Positions 1-13,864 of a stretch of 64,000 bases of DNA are shown here, piece by piece. A program made the position numbers and the translations under genes. Below the pieces are notes generated by a model, which had not been told where the DNA came from, ran no database searches, and saw only the letters and a list, made by a program, of their open reading frames with translations. The number at the start of each line of letters is the position of its first letter. Positions within the stretch are counted from its first letter, which is position 1. Source of the DNA: Diphasiastrum complanatum (taxonomy: Eukaryota; Streptophyta; Lycopodiopsida; Lycopodiales; Lycopodiaceae). The stretch lies in contig CM055110.1 in NCBI GenBank assembly GCA_029204225.1, positions 18,843,501-18,907,500 on the forward strand, written 5' to 3'.

Positions 1-530
1 ATGGCCCTTGACTAGTAGTGGCCTGCTGTGTGTCTATAAAATTTTTTGATGCAAGCATGACGTTCAACTGGTTTTCCAACGCATCATTTTGCTTCTCTAA
101 TTCACTGATGAGGTTGATGAGTGGGTCGATGTAGCTCTGTTGCTTTATTTTAAACTCTTGCTTGTAATAGACTTTTCTATGTTTAAAGCTTGGCAATTAC
201 CATGTTGTATTTGTCTATGGGAATTGGATTAGTGTTCGGCATGGACGGTACTGCGAGATAATCGTCGATGGTATGCTGGAGCTCCGCACATTGATTTTGA
301 CATGCTTGGATCAGTTCCTCCTTGGTGAGGATCATCTGTTCCCGGTGCTCTGTCTTCTTCTGCTCCGCTTCCACTTGGGCTTGAAGGTTCTGATTCGATC
401 TTTGTAGCATGGGGACCATTGCCTGATAGGACTGGACAATAGCCCACATCGCATCCATCTATAGTTGCATCTTTGTCCGCCCAGCTCGTACTTTGGTCAA
501 ATTCTTGCTGCAGCTTTTTATGCAATATTT
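1..530 (-). pseudogene. Coiled-coil coding remnant, frame-broken, runs off left edge
   Basis: A minus-strand frame at 183-458 encodes a highly charged, Gln/Glu/Lys-rich helix with heptad-like spacing (for example LQAQVEAEQKKTEHREQM), typical of a coiled coil. In another frame, lower coordinates down to about 20 encode a similar helix (LINLISELEKQNDALENQL), and higher coordinates to about 525 are also open in a shifted frame. The simplest reading is one coiled-coil protein broken by at least two frameshifts and cut by the window edge. I do not recognise the family. Gag-like proteins of plant retroelements often have such N-terminal helices, but nothing here proves that. Confidence 0.4.
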
Positions 531-859
531 GATCCTACCCTATGAATCATTTCAAGATTCAAGACTAAACATGTTATTTCCTTGGCTAAACATTTTCAAA
601 GCGAACCATTTCACCACCAAACTTGAGAGTGCTACCACTAACATCATTAGTGTTATTTTCTTGATTACGCCAACCATTAGTCATCTCTCTATGTCTCATG
701 AAGCATTCGCTTGAACAATGAACAAAATCAACACAATGCAAAAATTGAACTTAAGATTTGTTCATGTTATCTTCGTGTCAGGAAGTAAACCCTTGCTCAA
801 TGGACTTGGATATTTCTTTGTTGTCTCTTTTGGCCCTAACCCTTCTATTCATTTTGATG
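531..859. other. No gene seen
   Basis: AT-rich sequence. The one frame here (493-714 plus) resembles no family I know and has no supporting context. Confidence 0.5.
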
Positions 860-1180
860 AAGAAGACTTCTTCATTGTCCTTTGATTAAAAAATCCTTGC
901 GCACCAACTCACTATGCAATTCCTTCAAAGTAGGTATCTCTACTTGACTCTTCGAAGTTATACCACTTGATTCAAAGAGTATTTATAATGTGTCCAAAGC
1001 ATCCTTTGCTATAGTGATTCCCTTCAATTCCATGATGAGTTCATTTAAAAACATTCATTTTGATGATGTGTAGAGCTAGTCTAACTCTCTTGTCAAATCT
1101 TACTCCTCTGTGCTCTTGTTAAGGTCTCTCTTCAACAACAAGTACAATATCCATCAAATCTTGTATCACCAAAAAATATT
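860..1180 (-). pseudogene. Possible decayed copia gag (UBN2-like) remnant
   Basis: Conceptual minus-strand translation gives interrupted pieces such as NELIMELKGITIAKDALDTL and IPTLKELHSELVRKDFLIKG. Their order and helical character resemble the helix-rich gag region of copia elements, where a segment like 'A-x-E-x-W-x-x-L' recurs. Stops and frame changes are frequent. Judged by eye only; it may be chance similarity. Confidence 0.25.
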
Positions 1181-2815
1181 TCATTCTAATATTCCAAATA
1201 GAATATCTAGCAAGATTCAACGCATCACTTTTTGTCAAGACTATGCTACTATGAAAATGAAAGATACATAATGAACATGTTTCAAACTATTTATATGCAT
1301 AGTAGGCCACATTTAGAGAGATCTAGAACTTGGGGTTGCATCTTGAATCATAGTCATCCACTACATCCATGGTCTAGTCCATCTGCTTGGCAATTAAGTA
1401 GTATAATTGAAATCTATGTAAACTAAACAACAAAATTTTACTAGTTGGACCAATTTGGCCCCTTACGAAGCTGATTTCACATATGTGAGGCACTATGACT
1501 TTGGTCAACCTGTTGAATAGACCTCCACGTTGGCCTCCAAGTTAGTATTTGCATATTTTTACACAAAATGGTGTTTATATTATTTTTAGAGATTTTTAAA
1601 GAGTTCATAGATGAGATTGGTTGCATGAATGTATGCTATGATTTAATTTCTTGGATGCATATGTCTTGTGGATAAGAATCAGTTTTAGAAACATAGAATT
1701 TCGTTTTAAATGTTTTAGACTCGTGAAACACCAAACTTGATGAATTAAAGAGAAGCCTTCATAATAATACTTGTGAGCATGGCTATATGTGAGGGAGGAT
1801 ATTTAACCCCAAATGAGATCAAGGACAAAAAATATACAAAATTAAAAATAGAATCTCTTCAATCCATGATACAAATATCAATCAATGGTGTGAATGAGGA
1901 GAATACATATGGAGGGGAGTGGGTCTCGAGCGAGCTTGCACAAGCGAGCTTGTCATTTCTGAGCGAGCTTTTCACCATTGCATTTATTAAATTTTCTCTA
2001 GTATCTATCTTTCTCTCTGTCATTTTTGTGCACATTTTCTCTAAATCCATACTGTTGATGGTGTGGTTATATCCATATTTAAATATTTCATAAACTTAGA
2101 ATTCCAAAAGCTTTTAATTGAGAGTCATCAAAAACAATATCAATAGGCAACATCTCCAATTGGCAATAGCTTTCAACTCTAACATGAAATATCACAATGA
2201 AAAGATCACATAGATCTTCAAAGAGGCAAGTGACAATCAATGCATTTAAATTGATGTTTTTTCTTAGCATTTAGTGTTAGCATATTATTGGAGCACGAAA
2301 ATGTGTGGCCAAGTTGCAAATAATACAAAGTAGTAACCACAATAAATATGCTAAACATATTCTCTAATATATATTAATCCGACAGATTCCTCCCAAAATC
2401 CGCATATGTTACTCACATAACTCAATGAGAATCTTGCAACTCAAGAAATACCACTCCCCTGAGTGAAGGTTAAGCTAACCATTTTCTGTAATCTTCACTA
2501 TAATGAGCATAAGATGTGTCAAGAAAAAATTTCAGATGTCATCCTTTCCAAATAATCGAAGTATGCGAATGACTAAAATTTCATTCAGATAACAAAATGT
2601 CCTTAGGGCAGGCAAATTTCTGATTATGGATGTTACATGATTTTAAGGGGAGGTGAATTTGGTAGAACAGCTTCTGTCTCTGTATTATGGATTTCTGTTT
2701 TAGCTGAAAAAATTTGAGAGAAACATTTACTGAATTTTTAGTGTCTAAAAAATGGATATGATTACTCTGCAGAAAGCTAGTGAGCTAGAGAGTCTTTTGC
2801 ACAACACCAATAAAA
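1181..2815. other. No recognisable gene
   Basis: AT-rich, with short frames on both strands that match nothing I recognise. Around 1920-1975 the word GCGAGCTT occurs three times within about 50 bp. No promoter, RNA gene or repeat boundary could be supported. Confidence 0.5.
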
Positions 2816-2820
2816 ATACT

Positions 2821-2945
2821 TGCTATACATAAAGAGAATTTTATTATCCTTACATGTTCAGTATCTAATAATTGAAAACCAGAATTTAGTTGCTATACAT
2901 AAGGAGAATTTTATTTTCCTTACATGTTCAGTACTTGATAATTGC
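2821..2945. repeat. Two-copy tandem repeat, period 70 bp
   Basis: TGCTATACATAA[A/G]GAGAATTTTATT followed by CCTTACATGTTCAGTA occurs at 2821 and again at 2891, with few differences over about 55 bp. It lies just beyond the 3' end of the carboxypeptidase-like gene. On the minus strand the first copy contains AATAAAA, so it may overlap the gene's old 3' UTR or poly(A) region. Confidence 0.85.
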
Positions 2946-3020
2946 ATCTGAGGAGTGCTACATGCTCTTTTGGAGCTTACTTATTTTTTTTACCAAAGTG
3001 GAAAAAACATTTGCGTGAAG

Positions 3021-5283
<2,263 letters not shown>

Positions 5284-5284
5284 G

Positions 5285-7129
5285 CGTCGATGCTACTGTA
5301 GTGCTGCTGCTCTGTAATCTATCACATCCATCACCAATCTCTGGTCTCTGTCAGCAAGCATTGCCATACCCGTGGAGGCTAGCGCTTCTTAGCCGCTGCT
5401 TTTCAGCTGATAAAGTGGTTACTGCGCAATGTTGATGCGAAAACTCATGAGGCTTCATGATAATCTATATGTACTATGTGTGCAATGTGCATCGTCTAGA
5501 TTTCAGTTTTCACCACGTGATTTTGCTGCTGTTCTTATAGAAGCGTGCTCCTACTCGATGGAGTACGTACTATTCTTGTCAGTCTTTCTTCTCCTGATTC
5601 TCTAGAATGGATGGAAAGGATCTCGATCTAAACTACAAATAAATAGTAGAGAAATGAAGATAAAATTATCCTCACCGAACTAATTATTGACATGTGACCA
5701 ACCCATCGATAGTTTAGTGTGGTGTATGGGAATCTCGCCTGGACATAATAAAAGGTGCCATTGTTATGTGATGTTGACAAAGTGAATGTTCCATGGACGA
5801 TGACGACCTTTCTCCACTTCAGTCTTCAAAGTTCTCATTTGAATATCTGTTACTATCACCTCGGCGTGACGGAAAAATGTATGTGCATGTATCTTATTAT
5901 GTGATGATGGAAACCTTGGACCACAACAAAGCTATAAATGAAACCGGAAAAAACATGAAACTTTAGATGTTACAATAATGAAACAAAATGGCTAATTCAT
6001 TACACTAGATGTATCAAATTTGAACAAGAACATTAGGCTATCACTTGGAGTGATGATTAATTAAAGGCTAATTAAATACAAATACATGAAAGATGAATTA
6101 CAAAGCATAACTAGGAAGTAACCTCAATCCTACCAAGGAAGCCAACACAAGCTTCATTTTCCACTTTTTAGTTAGGATGGGACTCGAGGTACTATTCTTT
6201 TATAGATAAGAGAGTGGGTGTAGTATGTCTACCTCCAGAATTCCCTTGAGTGATTTTTTATTAAAGATTTGAGGAGAAGAAGCATATAATTTCACATATC
6301 CCATAGATGTTAGAACAATAATTCTCAAGCATGTTATTGTCCCTATGTTAGTATATCACTTGTATCTAATGATCAAAACTAAATTGTGCATTTTCGAATA
6401 CTTCTAGCTATAATCAAGCAAGGATAAAAATATGTGCATAATGAGGTCCATCAATGAAATACTTTTGTTTTCTCTCGTGTTTAGGATTGATACTGGCTTG
6501 TGATACTATGTACAAGATAGGATTGATACTGGCTTGTGATACTATGTACAAGATTATGTTTGTATGAAATGTGACATTTGATTCATCTAAAGTATTATAT
6601 TTTGATGTTACATTCTATGAAGGAAGAAATTTATCTTAATTATACATGTGACTCAAAGACGTTCTTCAATTTAGAAAAAAAAAACCAATTCTTCAAGAAC
6701 ATATCTTTATAATGTATGAAATAGATATCTTAGTAAAACTTACAAGATATAAATTGTAAACTCCAAATTATACAAGTTATGAGAAGTTACTAACATAACA
6801 AGAGAAAAAAAAAGAAAGAAAAAAGGTTTGTAAGAACCAATGTTTGGAGCACTAAATCACTCAACAATTATACATGCTTCAATATGTTTGTCTCAAACTT
6901 ATTTTGAAGGACACACACACTCTGCTATGAAATATATATTCCATGGGTCATGGAGTCTCAAATATACTGATTATTTGATTGGCAATTCATGACAGCTAAT
7001 CTATGCAAAAAAAGAAGAAGACATGACTGTAATTGAAGTGATGAAGAATATTGTCAGAGAAAATGGTTATATTTGGTACTAGTTTATGGTTCTCTCAGTG
7101 TCAAGTACTTACTATGCATGTTTTGATAA
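5285..7129. other. No gene seen; AT-rich flank
   Basis: Beyond the carboxypeptidase promoter this stretch is AT-rich with no frame of recognisable similarity. The only clear structure is the 36-bp duplication at 6483-6554. Confidence 0.5.
6483..6554. repeat. Perfect 36-bp tandem duplication
   Basis: AGGATTGATACTGGCTTGTG plus the next 16 bases occurs twice back to back (6483-6518 and 6519-6554) with no mismatch. The lack of divergence suggests a recent slippage or duplication event. Confidence 0.95.
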
Positions 7130-7199
7130 TTGGAATGCTATAATTTGACTCGTGTAGTTAATATTATAATTGGCTTCCATTATTCTCTGTACTACTGGT

Positions 7200-8450
7200 T
7201 TTGTCGAATGAAACGAAAATGGCCGGTGTTTTTACGTGGTTATTTTGATTTGAGCTTTTGGTTCTCTTTGTGCCTTGTGCTTACTTGCTTTATGGTACAC
7301 TGTTGTTTTTCATTAATGCTTAGTTTTGTGCTTGCTAGGTTTTTTTTGTGGCCCACGGGTTGCTTTGGGTTTGTCCTTTGCTTGGGACTTTGGGACTTGA
7401 AGGTTTTTTTATGTTTGGGTGTGCTTTAGGGCCGTGTTCCTGTGGCGCGCGCTTCGTCTTCTTCGTCTTCTTCTTTTTCATGCTTCGGGTTGGTCTCTTT
7501 GGGTGGTGTTTCCGGCTTCCTTGGGTTCGTGCTTGGCTTTGCTGAGGTGATTGATCTTTGCTTTTCGGCTTCCTTGGGTTCGTGCTTGGCTTTTCTGAGG
7601 TGTTTGATCTTTGCTTTTCCCTGTTTCTATGTGGGGCCTCTTGTGTTTTTGGTTTCTACGCGTTTATGGTGTGGTTTCCAAGCCCCTCTTTGGTGCTACC
7701 TGGTTTCGTGGTTTGGTGTGCTTGGTTCTGGTTTTTAAATCTCTGCTCGGCGCGATTGTCAGATCTTTTTCTCACATGTGGATATTAACTTGGTCGGTTG
7801 TTTGATGTTTGTTAAGTTTCTCTTCGTTGATGATTATGGCTTCTGCTAAGGTATGTTGGGCCTTGATTTTTTCTCTTGTTCTACTTTTCTCTTGGGTTAG
7901 GCCCTTGTCGTTGGTCTGTGGGTTGTTGTTTTGTTTCATCTAGTTTTTTGTTTTCTAATTTTTTTATATGGGAATGGTTTTCTGTGGGTTGTGTTTCTTT
8001 CCTTTCTTCTGCTATGTTTCTAGATCTGGCTGGTTTCGGTTTTTGTTCTTAGTTTTTTCTCAGATTTCTGTGTGTTTAGGTGTCCTTTGTGATTTTTGTG
8101 GTCTTTTTCGTTCGTGTGTCTTTGTTGCTGCTCATTGTGTTTGGTTTGGGTCAGATGGTACTTCCATTTTATTTCTTTATCCTGCTCTTCTGACTTTTTG
8201 ATGTTTTTTCCAAAGTTTTGTCCCCTATTTTTTGTTGGGATAACTCACTTCTTTTTGTCTTGTAAGTTATTTGTTTCTGTTCAGAGAATTTTGGTTCTTT
8301 TTTTGAGCTTCTCTTTTGCTTTTTTCACTGTGGTTTTGTTGTGAGCTTCTCTTTTGTTGTTTTCTTGAGTACATGGGTGACTCATTTGGTTTTTCAGTTG
8401 ACGTTTCTGTTTTAGACATTTTTGTTTTGTGCTGATACTGTATCAGAATT
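7200..8450. other. Strongly T/G-biased, A-poor segment
   Basis: The plus strand is dominated by T and G with runs of T. Its long frames translate to Phe/Leu/Cys/Val/Trp-rich strings with no family resemblance, as any T/G-rich sequence would. It contains a 53-bp tandem duplication (7514-7566 and 7567-7619, GGCTTCCTTGGGTTCGTGCT...). It could be an intron-like or transcribed strand, or part of an unrecognised mobile element. I do not call genes in it. Confidence 0.6.
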
Positions 8451-9058
8451 GAATAGAAGGCAAAAATCTGCCTCTGCAAAATCAGTGGCTTACTTATATT
8501 ATGGGCCATTTCTTTGTTTGATAAGCATACGATAATGATATTGTTTTTTTCACTTCAATATCAGAGATCGAGTATGATGGAAAATTAGATTGGTTTAGTA
8601 AGGTGCTTTCATAATGTCTAGCCTTTTTTTGGACAAATGACTTACAATTGTAGTGTGTCTCATTTAATTGTTCACGTTATGGTAATGGTTTATGTCTTTG
8701 TGGACATGATTAGAGCATAAACATTTTTTTTATTACTGGTCAAGTGACCAGCTAGTAAAACTGTTTATGTAAAACAATCTTCTTATGATAATATATTTTC
8801 TCTGTTGCTTCACTATTTAGAGAAAATATATTTACATTTTTTTTGCATTACTTACGCAATATCTTTTTTGGTAAAAGAGTGTTTTTTTGAGTACAGTGCT
8901 GAATCATAAGTGTAGAACAACTGATCTGATAGATCTTGATTCTACCAACAAAGCGCACAGTTTACTTAACAAAGGATGAGAAAGAAACGAACGCGAACTC
9001 GAAATTTTTCTATTTGTGACCAACTCAAAAAGATTCACAAAACAGTGTCATGTGGAAG

Positions 9059-9340
9059 CTTGTGGCTTTCTTGTTCAAGCTCGAAAGATTTTTCTATCTC
9101 TTGTTCAAGCCTCAGATGTCGCGAAATTGTCGCGAAATCTTCTGGACTGTTCTTCAAGCTCACTTATCACGAAACTGTTTCGAACAGTTCGCGAAATATT
9201 CTAGTTTTCTTTCAAGCTCACTTGTCGCGAAACTATCTCGAACAGTTCGCGAAATATTCTAGCTCCCTTTCAAGCTCAAGAATTGTCATTTGTCACGAAC
9301 GATTGGCGAATGACGAAAATGTCACAAAAAGACAAGTGTC
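9059..9340. repeat. 58-bp tandem repeat rich in TTCGCGAA/TCGCGA words
   Basis: Two clear copies start at 9153 and 9211, with a third start at 9269. Each contains TTCAAGCTCACTT, CGCGAAACT or a variant, CGAACAGTTCGCGAAATATT and a T-rich tail. More diverged units lie on both sides. It ends shortly before the copia 5' LTR at 9381 and has no counterpart beyond the 3' LTR, so it is probably outside the element. Confidence 0.8.
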
Positions 9341-9380
9341 GCGAACAATTCACGAAACATGAAACTGAAACGAACAGGCA

Positions 9381-9485
9381 TGATTAAAAACGTTAATATT
9401 GGCATGATTTATTCAACCTCTAATCGCGTTTTCTAAGGAAGAATTCGCAGAATCTTTCTAACAGTTTTTCAGAACCTTTCCTATA
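9381..9485 (+). repeat. Copia 5' LTR
   Basis: Matches 13339-13443 along its whole length. It ends TA where the 3' copy ends CA. 105 bp is short for a copia LTR; no TATA box was identified within it. Confidence 0.85.
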
Positions 9486-9486
9486 G

Positions 9487-9498
9487 TGGTATCAGAGC
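9487..9498 (+). promoter_or_regulatory. Primer binding site, initiator Met tRNA
   Basis: TGGTATCAGAGC, one base after the LTR end. This is the standard plant LTR-retrotransposon site complementary to the 3' end of initiator methionine tRNA. Confidence 0.92.
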
Positions 9499-9549
9499 AA
9501 ATATAGTGATATACAGAGAAATCAGATAGTCTTATATCCATCAAAAGCG

Positions 9550-10578
9550 ATGTCTTCGATCAGCAACATTCAGTCTAAGATCAGTACGATCTTGGATGCA
9601 GAAGATTCGAAGTATTTAGTCTGGAAGTTAAAAACTTCACTCGTACTAAAGGGTGAAGGTCTATGGCAATGGGTAGAACCATCATGAGACAAGCCAATTG
9701 CTCTTGGCAAGAAACTTTGTGAATGGATGGAGAAAAATGGCAAAGCTATAACAATTATTGCGTCTTCAGTGCATGACGACATAATGCTAGATCTTTTATC
9801 GACTTCAAATGCGAAAGAATTGTGGGAAGAACTACGAACCAAGAATGAGACTCAATCTCAAAATCAAGTCATGTTCTTGGAGGACCAATTGACTTACCTA
9901 CAATGGGACGACAAAGATCTGACCACATTCGTGCGAAAGATAAAGGATTTGTTTATTTCTTTGTAGAATTCCGGCACCGAAAATGCGATCTCAAAGGAAA
10001 AGCAGCTTAGCTATTTTCTTCACGCCCTTTCCAGGTCATTCCACACAACTCGAACTTTACTGGCGAAAGATTCGACAATGACACTTCAAAAAGCAATAGA
10101 TGGAGTCAAAGAGGAAGTAAAAGCACGCAAACTCTATGACAAAAATGGTGATTCCGAAAAGGCTCTTTTCACTCAGAAGAATAAATCTTCTAAGAAGTCC
10201 AAGTCTAAGAGGGAGTCATTTAAGAAGAATGAAAATCATTCAGACGAATCAAAGACAAATGATCGACAATCTGGAAAGCAGCAAAAAAATTCTGGTGAAA
10301 AGAAGATCTGCAACAGATGCAGAAAATCAGGTCATACAGAAGACAAATGTTGGTTAAATCCAAAGATTGAATGCATTCATTGCCATAAACGGGGTCATGC
10401 AGCAGTAGACTGTTATCAGAATCCTAGAAACAAAAAGGAGCAGAATCGAAGCGAACTTTCATATTCTAATTTCATCGAAGACAACCCAGAATGTTTTAGA
10501 ACAGCGGTAGAGAGAACAACAAGAAACTCAACAGCTTATGTTTATGAAGATTTATGTTGTTCATCAAATTCGCAAATT
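9550..10578 (+). pseudogene. Copia gag with two CCHC knuckles, stops present
   Basis: The nucleocapsid/gag polyprotein packages element RNA. ATG at 9550 opens MSSISNIQSKISTILDAED and a helix-rich UBN2-type gag (ELWEELRTKNETQSQNQ). A Lys/Ser-rich linker follows, then two CCHC knuckles in tandem, CNRCRKSGHTEDKC and CIHCHKRGHAAVDC. In-frame stops interrupt it near 9687 (TGA) and 9964 (TAG), and a TGA at 10579 separates it from the protease. Without these it would read straight into pol, as in other copia elements. Confidence 0.88.
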
Positions 10579-10581
10579 TGA

Positions 10582-11656
10582 GAAGTAGTTCTTGATTCAG
10601 GAGCCATCTCACATTTTGTTTTCTTGAAACAAATATTGTCCGAGTATAAGAAGACGAATTATTCAAGGTTTATTATACTTGGAGACAGTTTTAAACATAT
10701 AGTTGATGGAACTGGGTGTACTATGGCTAGACACGAATCAGGGTGAAAAGAAACTGGAGGAAGTTCTCTATGTTCTTACTCTTGATAAGGATCTTCTACC
10801 CGTAGCTAAGATAGTTGACACAGGAATGTCAGTAACCTTCACAAGAAACTCCTGTAGATTGTTCGATGAAGATTTTGATAACCTGGTTGCCAAAGGCAAT
10901 AGAAATGGTAATTTGTATCACTTGAACATCCGAACTAGAGCTGAACAAGCTAATAAAACTCAGGAATCAACAGATATTCTGTGGCACAAGAGGCTATGTC
11001 ACATGAACATGGAAGCCCTGTACCAAGCCAACAAAAGTCAGAGAATTGAAAGAGTCAAAATCAAAAGTCGAGATATTCGAACTACCTGCGAATCCTGTCT
11101 TAAAGGCAAAATGTCTCGAACACCTTTCAATAAATATGTTTATAAAGCAACCAAGGTACTGAAAATTGTGCATTCATATATTTGTGGACCATTTGAAGTG
11201 TTGTCATTGGGTGATGCAAAATACTTCATTACGTTAATCAATGACTTCAACAAGTTCGTTGTAGTATACTTTATTCGAACAAAATTAGAAGCTTTCGAGA
11301 AATTTGTTGAGTATACGAATTGGGCTAAGAAGCAGACATGCAGCAAGTTGAAGCAAATTTGCATAGATCGTGGAGGTGACATTTCCAACGAATTCAAAGC
11401 TTTCTGTACTGATCGAGGTATTATGAATACAAAAACAACATCATACACACCTCAGCACAATGGAATAGCTGAACGAAGAAATCGTACACCTATGGAAGTT
11501 GCAAAGTGTATGATGACTCATGCAGACATTGACTTAGTCGGCTATGAAATTCTCAAGAGTTATTATGAGTTATCATCTACAGAGGTAAATCAAGTAGATG
11601 ATAAAGAAGAATTACCATCCGGACACAATAGTGATTCAGAGGGAGTTCAATTCTAA
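10582..11656 (+). pseudogene. Copia protease and integrase region
   Basis: The protease begins VVLDSGAISHFV (family DSGA motif) and soon shifts frame near 10700. The GAG-pre-integrase and integrase follow in 10703-11656: the HHCC zinc finger (HKRLCHMN ... CESCLKGK), then the core. The first catalytic Asp of the family motif (HSD-x-CGP) is Tyr here (VHSYICGP). The second Asp (CIDRGGD) and the Glu (GIAERRNR) are present. After HADIDLVGYEI the rest of the integrase is missing and the sequence jumps to an acidic linker that stops at 11654. The Asp-to-Tyr change alone should abolish integration. Confidence 0.88.
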
Positions 11657-11699
11657 GAACCTGAAAGACTCGAAATACCAGATCAAATTCAAGCGGAAC

Positions 11700-13328
11700 A
11701 GGTCAAACCTAAAGATGCATCTTTGAATTTGAGACCTATACAGACTGTGAAAAGATCTGAAAAGCAGCACAAACCACCAATAAGATTTGGTCATGATGAA
11801 TTATGTGGCTTCACTAGTGAACCTCAGACATTCGAAGAAGCTATTGACGAACCAAATAAAGATTGTTGGATTCAAGCAATGGAGGACAAAATGTCATCCA
11901 TGGATAAGAACAATGTATGGACACTTGCACTTGTACCTGATGGAAGGAAACCAGTCAAATACAAGTGGATCTACAAGATCAAAACATGTCATGATGGAGA
12001 AAACATCAGATACAAAGCGAGGCTGGTGGCGAAAGGTTTTTCACAGAAATATGGGATTGACTACACTGATACATTCTCACCAGTAGTCAGACACACATCA
12101 ATTCGCTTGTTATTCGCTTATGCAGTGGCTCATGATCTCAAAATCCATATAGTGGATGAGAAAACTGCTTTCTTACGTGTAGAATTGGAGGGGGACTTAT
12201 TCATGGATCAACCACTGGGCTTTGTAAGCCAGGAATATCCAAAATACGAATGTCACATGAATAAAAGTATCTATGGTCTGAAACAGGCAACAAGACAATG
12301 GTATAGAAAGAAGGACCAAACACTACGATATTTAGGTTTCAAATCTTTACGCTGAATCAAATGTCTATATCAAACATGTCAAAGATGAAATTATCCTTCT
12401 AGCTGTTTATGTTGACGATACTCTAATTTTCTCAAGAAAAGATGAGTTAATTTCAGATGTAAAAAGAAACATTTCTGAAATATTCGAGATCACTGACCTA
12501 GGAGAAGCAAGAATCTATCTAGGTTTGCAGATCGAAAGGGACTTTGAAGGTGGTAAGTTATATCTTCACCAACAAAAGTATACTCTGAAAATAATTGAAG
12601 ATTTCAACATGCTCGAATGCAAAGGCGTGCATACTCTCATGATAGCTAGAACAATACTGAGCAAGACAGATTGTTTGCAGACTCTCGAAGAAGAGAAACG
12701 AATGGCCAAGACAACCTATCGCAGGTTGATTGAATCATTATTATATCTTGCAGACAACACCAGATTTGATATAGCATTCACGATATACAGGCTGAGCCAA
12801 TTTAATCAGAACCCAGGATCGTTACATTGGAAGTTCGCAAAAAGAGTAGTGTAATATCTCCAAGAAACGAAAGACTATGGACTGTGTTATTCGAAGAAAG
12901 CTGGATTTCATATCGAATCTTATAGTGACGCAAGCTGGGCATCCATGAAGGATGATAGCAAAAGTATTTCAGGAGGTTGTACACTAGCATCTGGTGTAGC
13001 CATACTCTAGATAAGCAAGAAGCAAACAACAGTAGCTCAATCTTCTTGTGAGGCCGAATATGTAGCAGCATCTAAGATGGCAAATGAGCTGATTTGGATC
13101 AAACATATGTTAGAAGGATTTGATAAATCTATTTCTGAACCATATGTCTTGTTAATGGATAACACTTCAGCAATCTATCTTACGAAAGATCCTGTATTTC
13201 ACTCGAAAATGAAGCACATAGCTATCAAGTATCATGTTATTTGGGACATAGTCGAGAAGAAGATACTGAAGACAATCTTCATACCTATAGGTAATCATAA
13301 TAGAACTGCTCTATTAGTACATAGATAA
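11700..13328 (+). pseudogene. Copia reverse transcriptase and RNase H
   Basis: The RT opens with the typical ELCGF..EPQTFEEAI linker, then KYKWIYKIK, YKARLVAKGFSQ, DTFSPVVRHTSIR and a variant of the AFLNG motif. A stop/frameshift near 12353 follows. The catalytic YVDDTLIFSR lies near 12410 in another frame, then LGLQIERD and the connection region to 12854. RNase H follows after another stop: YSDASWAS, SCEAEYVA and LLMDNTSAI carry the acidic residues. The end (IPIGNHNRTALLVHR) replaces the usual LADILTK tail. At least four lesions are visible. Confidence 0.88.
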
Positions 13329-13443
13329 GATTCAAGCATGATTAAAAACACTAATATTGGTGTGATTTATTCAACCTCTAATCGCGTTCTCTAAGGAAGA
13401 ATTTGAAGAACCTTTCTAACAGTTTCGCAGAACCTTTCCTACA

Positions 13444-13851
13444 ATAAGGTGTATCTATAATCTATTTTTCTTTTGAAATGGACTGGTTCTTATTTGATGA
13501 TTCAATAGGAGAAATGTCTTTGAAGAATGCTTGTTAAAAATCGATGGCTTCCTACAATATGGACCTTCTTTTTTTGATAATAATAAGACTTGTTCTAAGA
13601 TGGAATGCTCCATATTATACACGATTCGTATGATCAGCAACATTTTTAAATACTTAGATTACAATTTACATTACAAAAAACCTGCTATGACATAATGTAG
13701 CTACTATGGTGGATTTACTCGGTGACATGAATAACAACTGAGGGTGTGCAATGATACTTATAGTTCCCACGGAGAATACCTTGTTCTAACTCGGTTTTTT
13801 GTGTGGATGGATGCATGTTAGTGTTCCCTCCTCTGTGTTGGTGTATGTGAA
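13444..13851. other. No recognisable gene
   Basis: Short frames only. The stretch ends in an isolated minus-strand primer site, so it may be internal sequence of an otherwise lost retroelement. Confidence 0.4.
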
Positions 13852-13863
13852 GCTCTGATACCA
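13852..13863 (-). promoter_or_regulatory. Orphan primer binding site (Met tRNA)
   Basis: GCTCTGATACCA on the plus strand is TGGTATCAGAGC on the minus strand. It implies an LTR at higher coordinates (from about 13868) belonging to a minus-strand element whose internal part should lie below 13852. No gag is recognisable there. Confidence 0.65.
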
Positions 13864-13864
13864 A

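Larger units (their letters stand above)
9381..13443 (+). mobile_element. Ty1/copia retrotransposon, near full length, degenerate
   Basis: Order is 5' LTR, primer site, gag, protease, integrase, RT, RNase H, 3' LTR, all on the plus strand. The LTRs (9381-9485 and 13339-13443) are both 105 bp, begin TGATTAAAAAC and end CCTATA/CCTACA. By eye they differ at about 11 positions without gaps, so the insertion is old. No matching 5-bp target duplication is seen (AGGCA versus ATAAG), and no clear polypurine tract precedes the 3' LTR. Several in-frame stops, frameshifts and a deletion after the integrase core make it non-autonomous. The integrase-before-RT order assigns it to copia. Confidence 0.9.

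Noticed and set aside
7130-8344. Several long plus-strand frames rich in Phe, Leu, Cys and Trp
   Set aside because: T/G-rich DNA has few stop codons. The frames overlap each other, look nothing like membrane proteins of known families and have no splice or promoter context.
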